From: DT-110 sp964342305
GTDB lineage: Bacteria; Bacteroidota; Bacteroidia; Chitinophagales; Saprospiraceae
Assembly (NCBI GenBank): GCA_964342305.1
Contig: CAYFGK010000006.1
Coordinates: 38,242 to 102,241, forward strand
DNA: 64,000 bases
Direction of reading: 5' to 3'
Each line of letters begins with the position of its first letter. Position 1 is the stretch's first letter. Positions 62,976 to 64,000 of the stretch are shown in pieces. The notes under the pieces were generated by a model that saw only the letters and a program-made list of their open reading frames with translations, had not been told where the DNA came from and searched no databases. Both the position numbers and the translations under genes were made by a program.

Positions 62976-63308
62976 TTATTCCTCTGATTCGGGAGCCAAC
63001 TGGAGCTTGAGTCCCTCGAAGTCATTGCTTATATGCAATTGGCAGCCCAGGCGGGAATTATCTTCCACAAAAAAGGCCTGATCGAGCATATCCTCCTCGT
63101 CTTCCGACATTTCGGGCAGTTCGTGCTCGCTCAATACATACACATGACAGGTTGAACACAGAGCCATACCACCGCAGGTACCTTTTACCGGCAATTCAGC
63201 AGCTTTGCACAACTCCATAATATTCATGTTCATATCTGTTGGCGCTTCCAATTCGTGCACCACCCCCTGGCGGTCCGTAATGGTAACTTGTACCACGTTA
63301 TCTTCCAT
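62976..63308 (-). CDS. 2Fe-2S ferredoxin, adrenodoxin type
   Basis: This 110-residue protein has the cluster ligands in VKGTCGGMALCSTCHVYV (C-x5-C-x2-C) and a fourth Cys in RLGCQLHI. The spacing fits adrenodoxin/Isc-type ferredoxins that give electrons to iron-sulfur assembly or other oxidoreductases. The C-terminal stretch is acidic. A TACATTTG box lies ~35 bp upstream. No isc/suf genes are adjacent. Confidence 0.92.
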   Translation of the reverse strand: MEDNVVQVTITDRQGVVHELEAPTDMNMNIMELCKAAELPVKGTCGGMALCSTCHVYVLSEHELPEMSEDEEDMLDQAFFVEDNSRLGCQLHISNDFEGLKLQLAPESEE

Positions 63309-63338
63309 GTGTTTATCCTTAGGTCAGAAAAAGTGCCC

Positions 63339-63346
63339 CAAATGTA
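63339..63346 (-). promoter_or_regulatory. Likely -7 box for the ferredoxin gene
   Basis: TACATTTG on the minus strand, between the MOSC stop and the ferredoxin start, matches TAnnTTTG. The -33 element would fall within the MOSC gene's end and is not clear. Confidence 0.45.
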
Positions 63347-63381
63347 CTATTCCTCTGGGAATTTGCGGGTTTACCTGCAAC

Positions 63382-63900
63382 TCAATCAGCAACGACCCGG
63401 ATTGCGTCACCAACCCGGATGGTTCCGCCCCGGATCACCCTTGCGGTCAGCCCTCCGTGTCCCCGCATGGCATTGTAGCCTCCGGGCCCCAGCGCTGCTT
63501 CCATTTTTGAGCAGGGATGACAAGCCCCCGTACCTTCCAAAATCACCTCTTCGCCAATCCGGAATGTACGATCGCGCAGGGCCAGCAGGTTGATCTTGCG
63601 AATAACCAGGTTCCGTCGCAGATCAGCCGGTTCAATGCAGTCCACGCCGAGCATGGCAGCAATGGCGGGCAGGTGTTCCTCCTGGATCAGGGTGACCTGC
63701 CGTTTCCCGGATTGCCCCCGGTAGTGATCCCCTGCCAATCCGTCGGTGGTATCCACTGAAATCGACTCCGTTTCCCGGACCGGTTGGTCTTTTTCGGGTC
63801 GAAAACTAATCCAGGCTAATTCGCCGGTCTGGGGAAGCGTTTGAATGAGTTCTTCTTTGGAAGGCATAGGTCCCGGCCAGTTCTTGTGAAATAATGACAA
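63382..63900 (-). CDS. MOSC domain protein
   Basis: This 172-residue protein is a stand-alone MOSC domain (LAGDHYRGQSGKRQVTLIQEEHL, DLRRNLVIRKINLLAL, LEGTGACHPCSKMEAALG). The conserved cysteine in CHPC is the residue thought to handle sulfur or molybdenum cofactor. Such proteins act in molybdenum-cofactor-dependent reductions or sulfur transfer. It could relate functionally to the distant fdhD, but there is no operon link. It is ~45 bp from the 7-bp array at the window edge. Confidence 0.88.
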   Translation of the reverse strand: MSLFHKNWPGPMPSKEELIQTLPQTGELAWISFRPEKDQPVRETESISVDTTDGLAGDHYRGQSGKRQVTLIQEEHLPAIAAMLGVDCIEPADLRRNLVIRKINLLALRDRTFRIGEEVILEGTGACHPCSKMEAALGPGGYNAMRGHGGLTARVIRGGTIRVGDAIRVVAD

Positions 63901-63945
63901 CTATACAAATGAGCCGGATTCTTTGTTGGCTTTCGCCAAAAAAAG

Positions 63946-64000
63946 GACGGCTGACGGCTGACGGCTGACGGCTGACGGCTGACGGCTGACGGCTGACGGC
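63946..64000. repeat. Tandem array of GACGGCT heptamers, open at window edge
   Basis: About eight units of GACGGCT run to the last base, so the array is truncated by the window. It lies upstream of the MOSC gene, just past a GCTTTCGCCAAAA motif (63929). The period is the same 7 bp as in the two CCTCAMA arrays. Confidence 0.9.

Noticed and set aside
63946..64000. CRISPR array
   Set aside because: Units are 7 bp with no spacers; a simple tandem array. The other arrays are alike.

Overview
The window looks like a chromosomal segment of a Bacteroidota bacterium, most likely of the Saprospiria (Lewinella-like). Supporting signs are six large secreted proteins with type IX secretion (T9SS) sorting domains of the type A or the gliding-motility type B kind, a short primary sigma factor, an Npt-type nucleotide-transporter homologue fused to HEAT repeats, and Bacteroidota-type TAnnTTTG promoter boxes. 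The genus is an inference; no rRNA or tRNA gene was seen.

Layout. 1-9206: the str-S10 ribosomal cluster on the minus strand (rpsL, rpsG, fusA, rpsJ, rplC, rplD, rplW, rplB, rpsS, rplV, rpsC, rplP, rpmC, rpsQ, and the first seven codons of rplN at the window edge). There is no tuf, and an unusual run of four hairpins lies between rpsJ and rplC. 9207-9850: a duplicated 145-bp unit and a polypyrimidine tract that runs into the 3' end of fdhD. 9761-18872: fdhD, a zinc-ribbon protein, a methyltransferase, a minus-strand run of an S9 peptidase, a membrane protein, a metallophosphoesterase and a DUF4112 protein, a broken isocitrate lyase/regulator locus, a secreted protein with a C-terminal beta-rich region, and a DUF3253 protein. 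18948-23240: a DUF4199 membrane protein, then a plus-strand group of MarR regulator, glycerate kinase and lipoprotein trehalase. 23268-39197: a 1119-residue T9SS protein, an aldose epimerase, two beta-lactamase-like serine hydrolases around an exported dikinase-like protein, the transporter/HEAT protein and a T9SS adhesin-like protein. 39805-49743: a 12-repeat secreted protein, rplS and two paralogous PKD proteins. 49876-63900: a YrdC-like protein, a C-terminal processing protease, an Lrp regulator, a long GAPDH, the primary sigma factor, a START-like protein, an AddB-like nuclease, a secreted subtilisin, a ferredoxin and a MOSC protein.

The intergenic DNA is the most unusual part. It holds two interspersed repeat families: a ~180-bp element with matching inverted ends (four copies) and a ~125-bp hairpin element whose 51-bp core is flipped in one of three copies. 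It also holds several 7-bp-period tandem arrays, and a highly iterated motif GCTTTCGCNAAAA occurs about a dozen times in genes and between them. The exported protein at 29422-32352 has the domain order and a histidine motif resembling glucan water dikinases, which is unexpected for a secreted protein. No CRISPR array, prophage, transposase or complete defence system was recognised.
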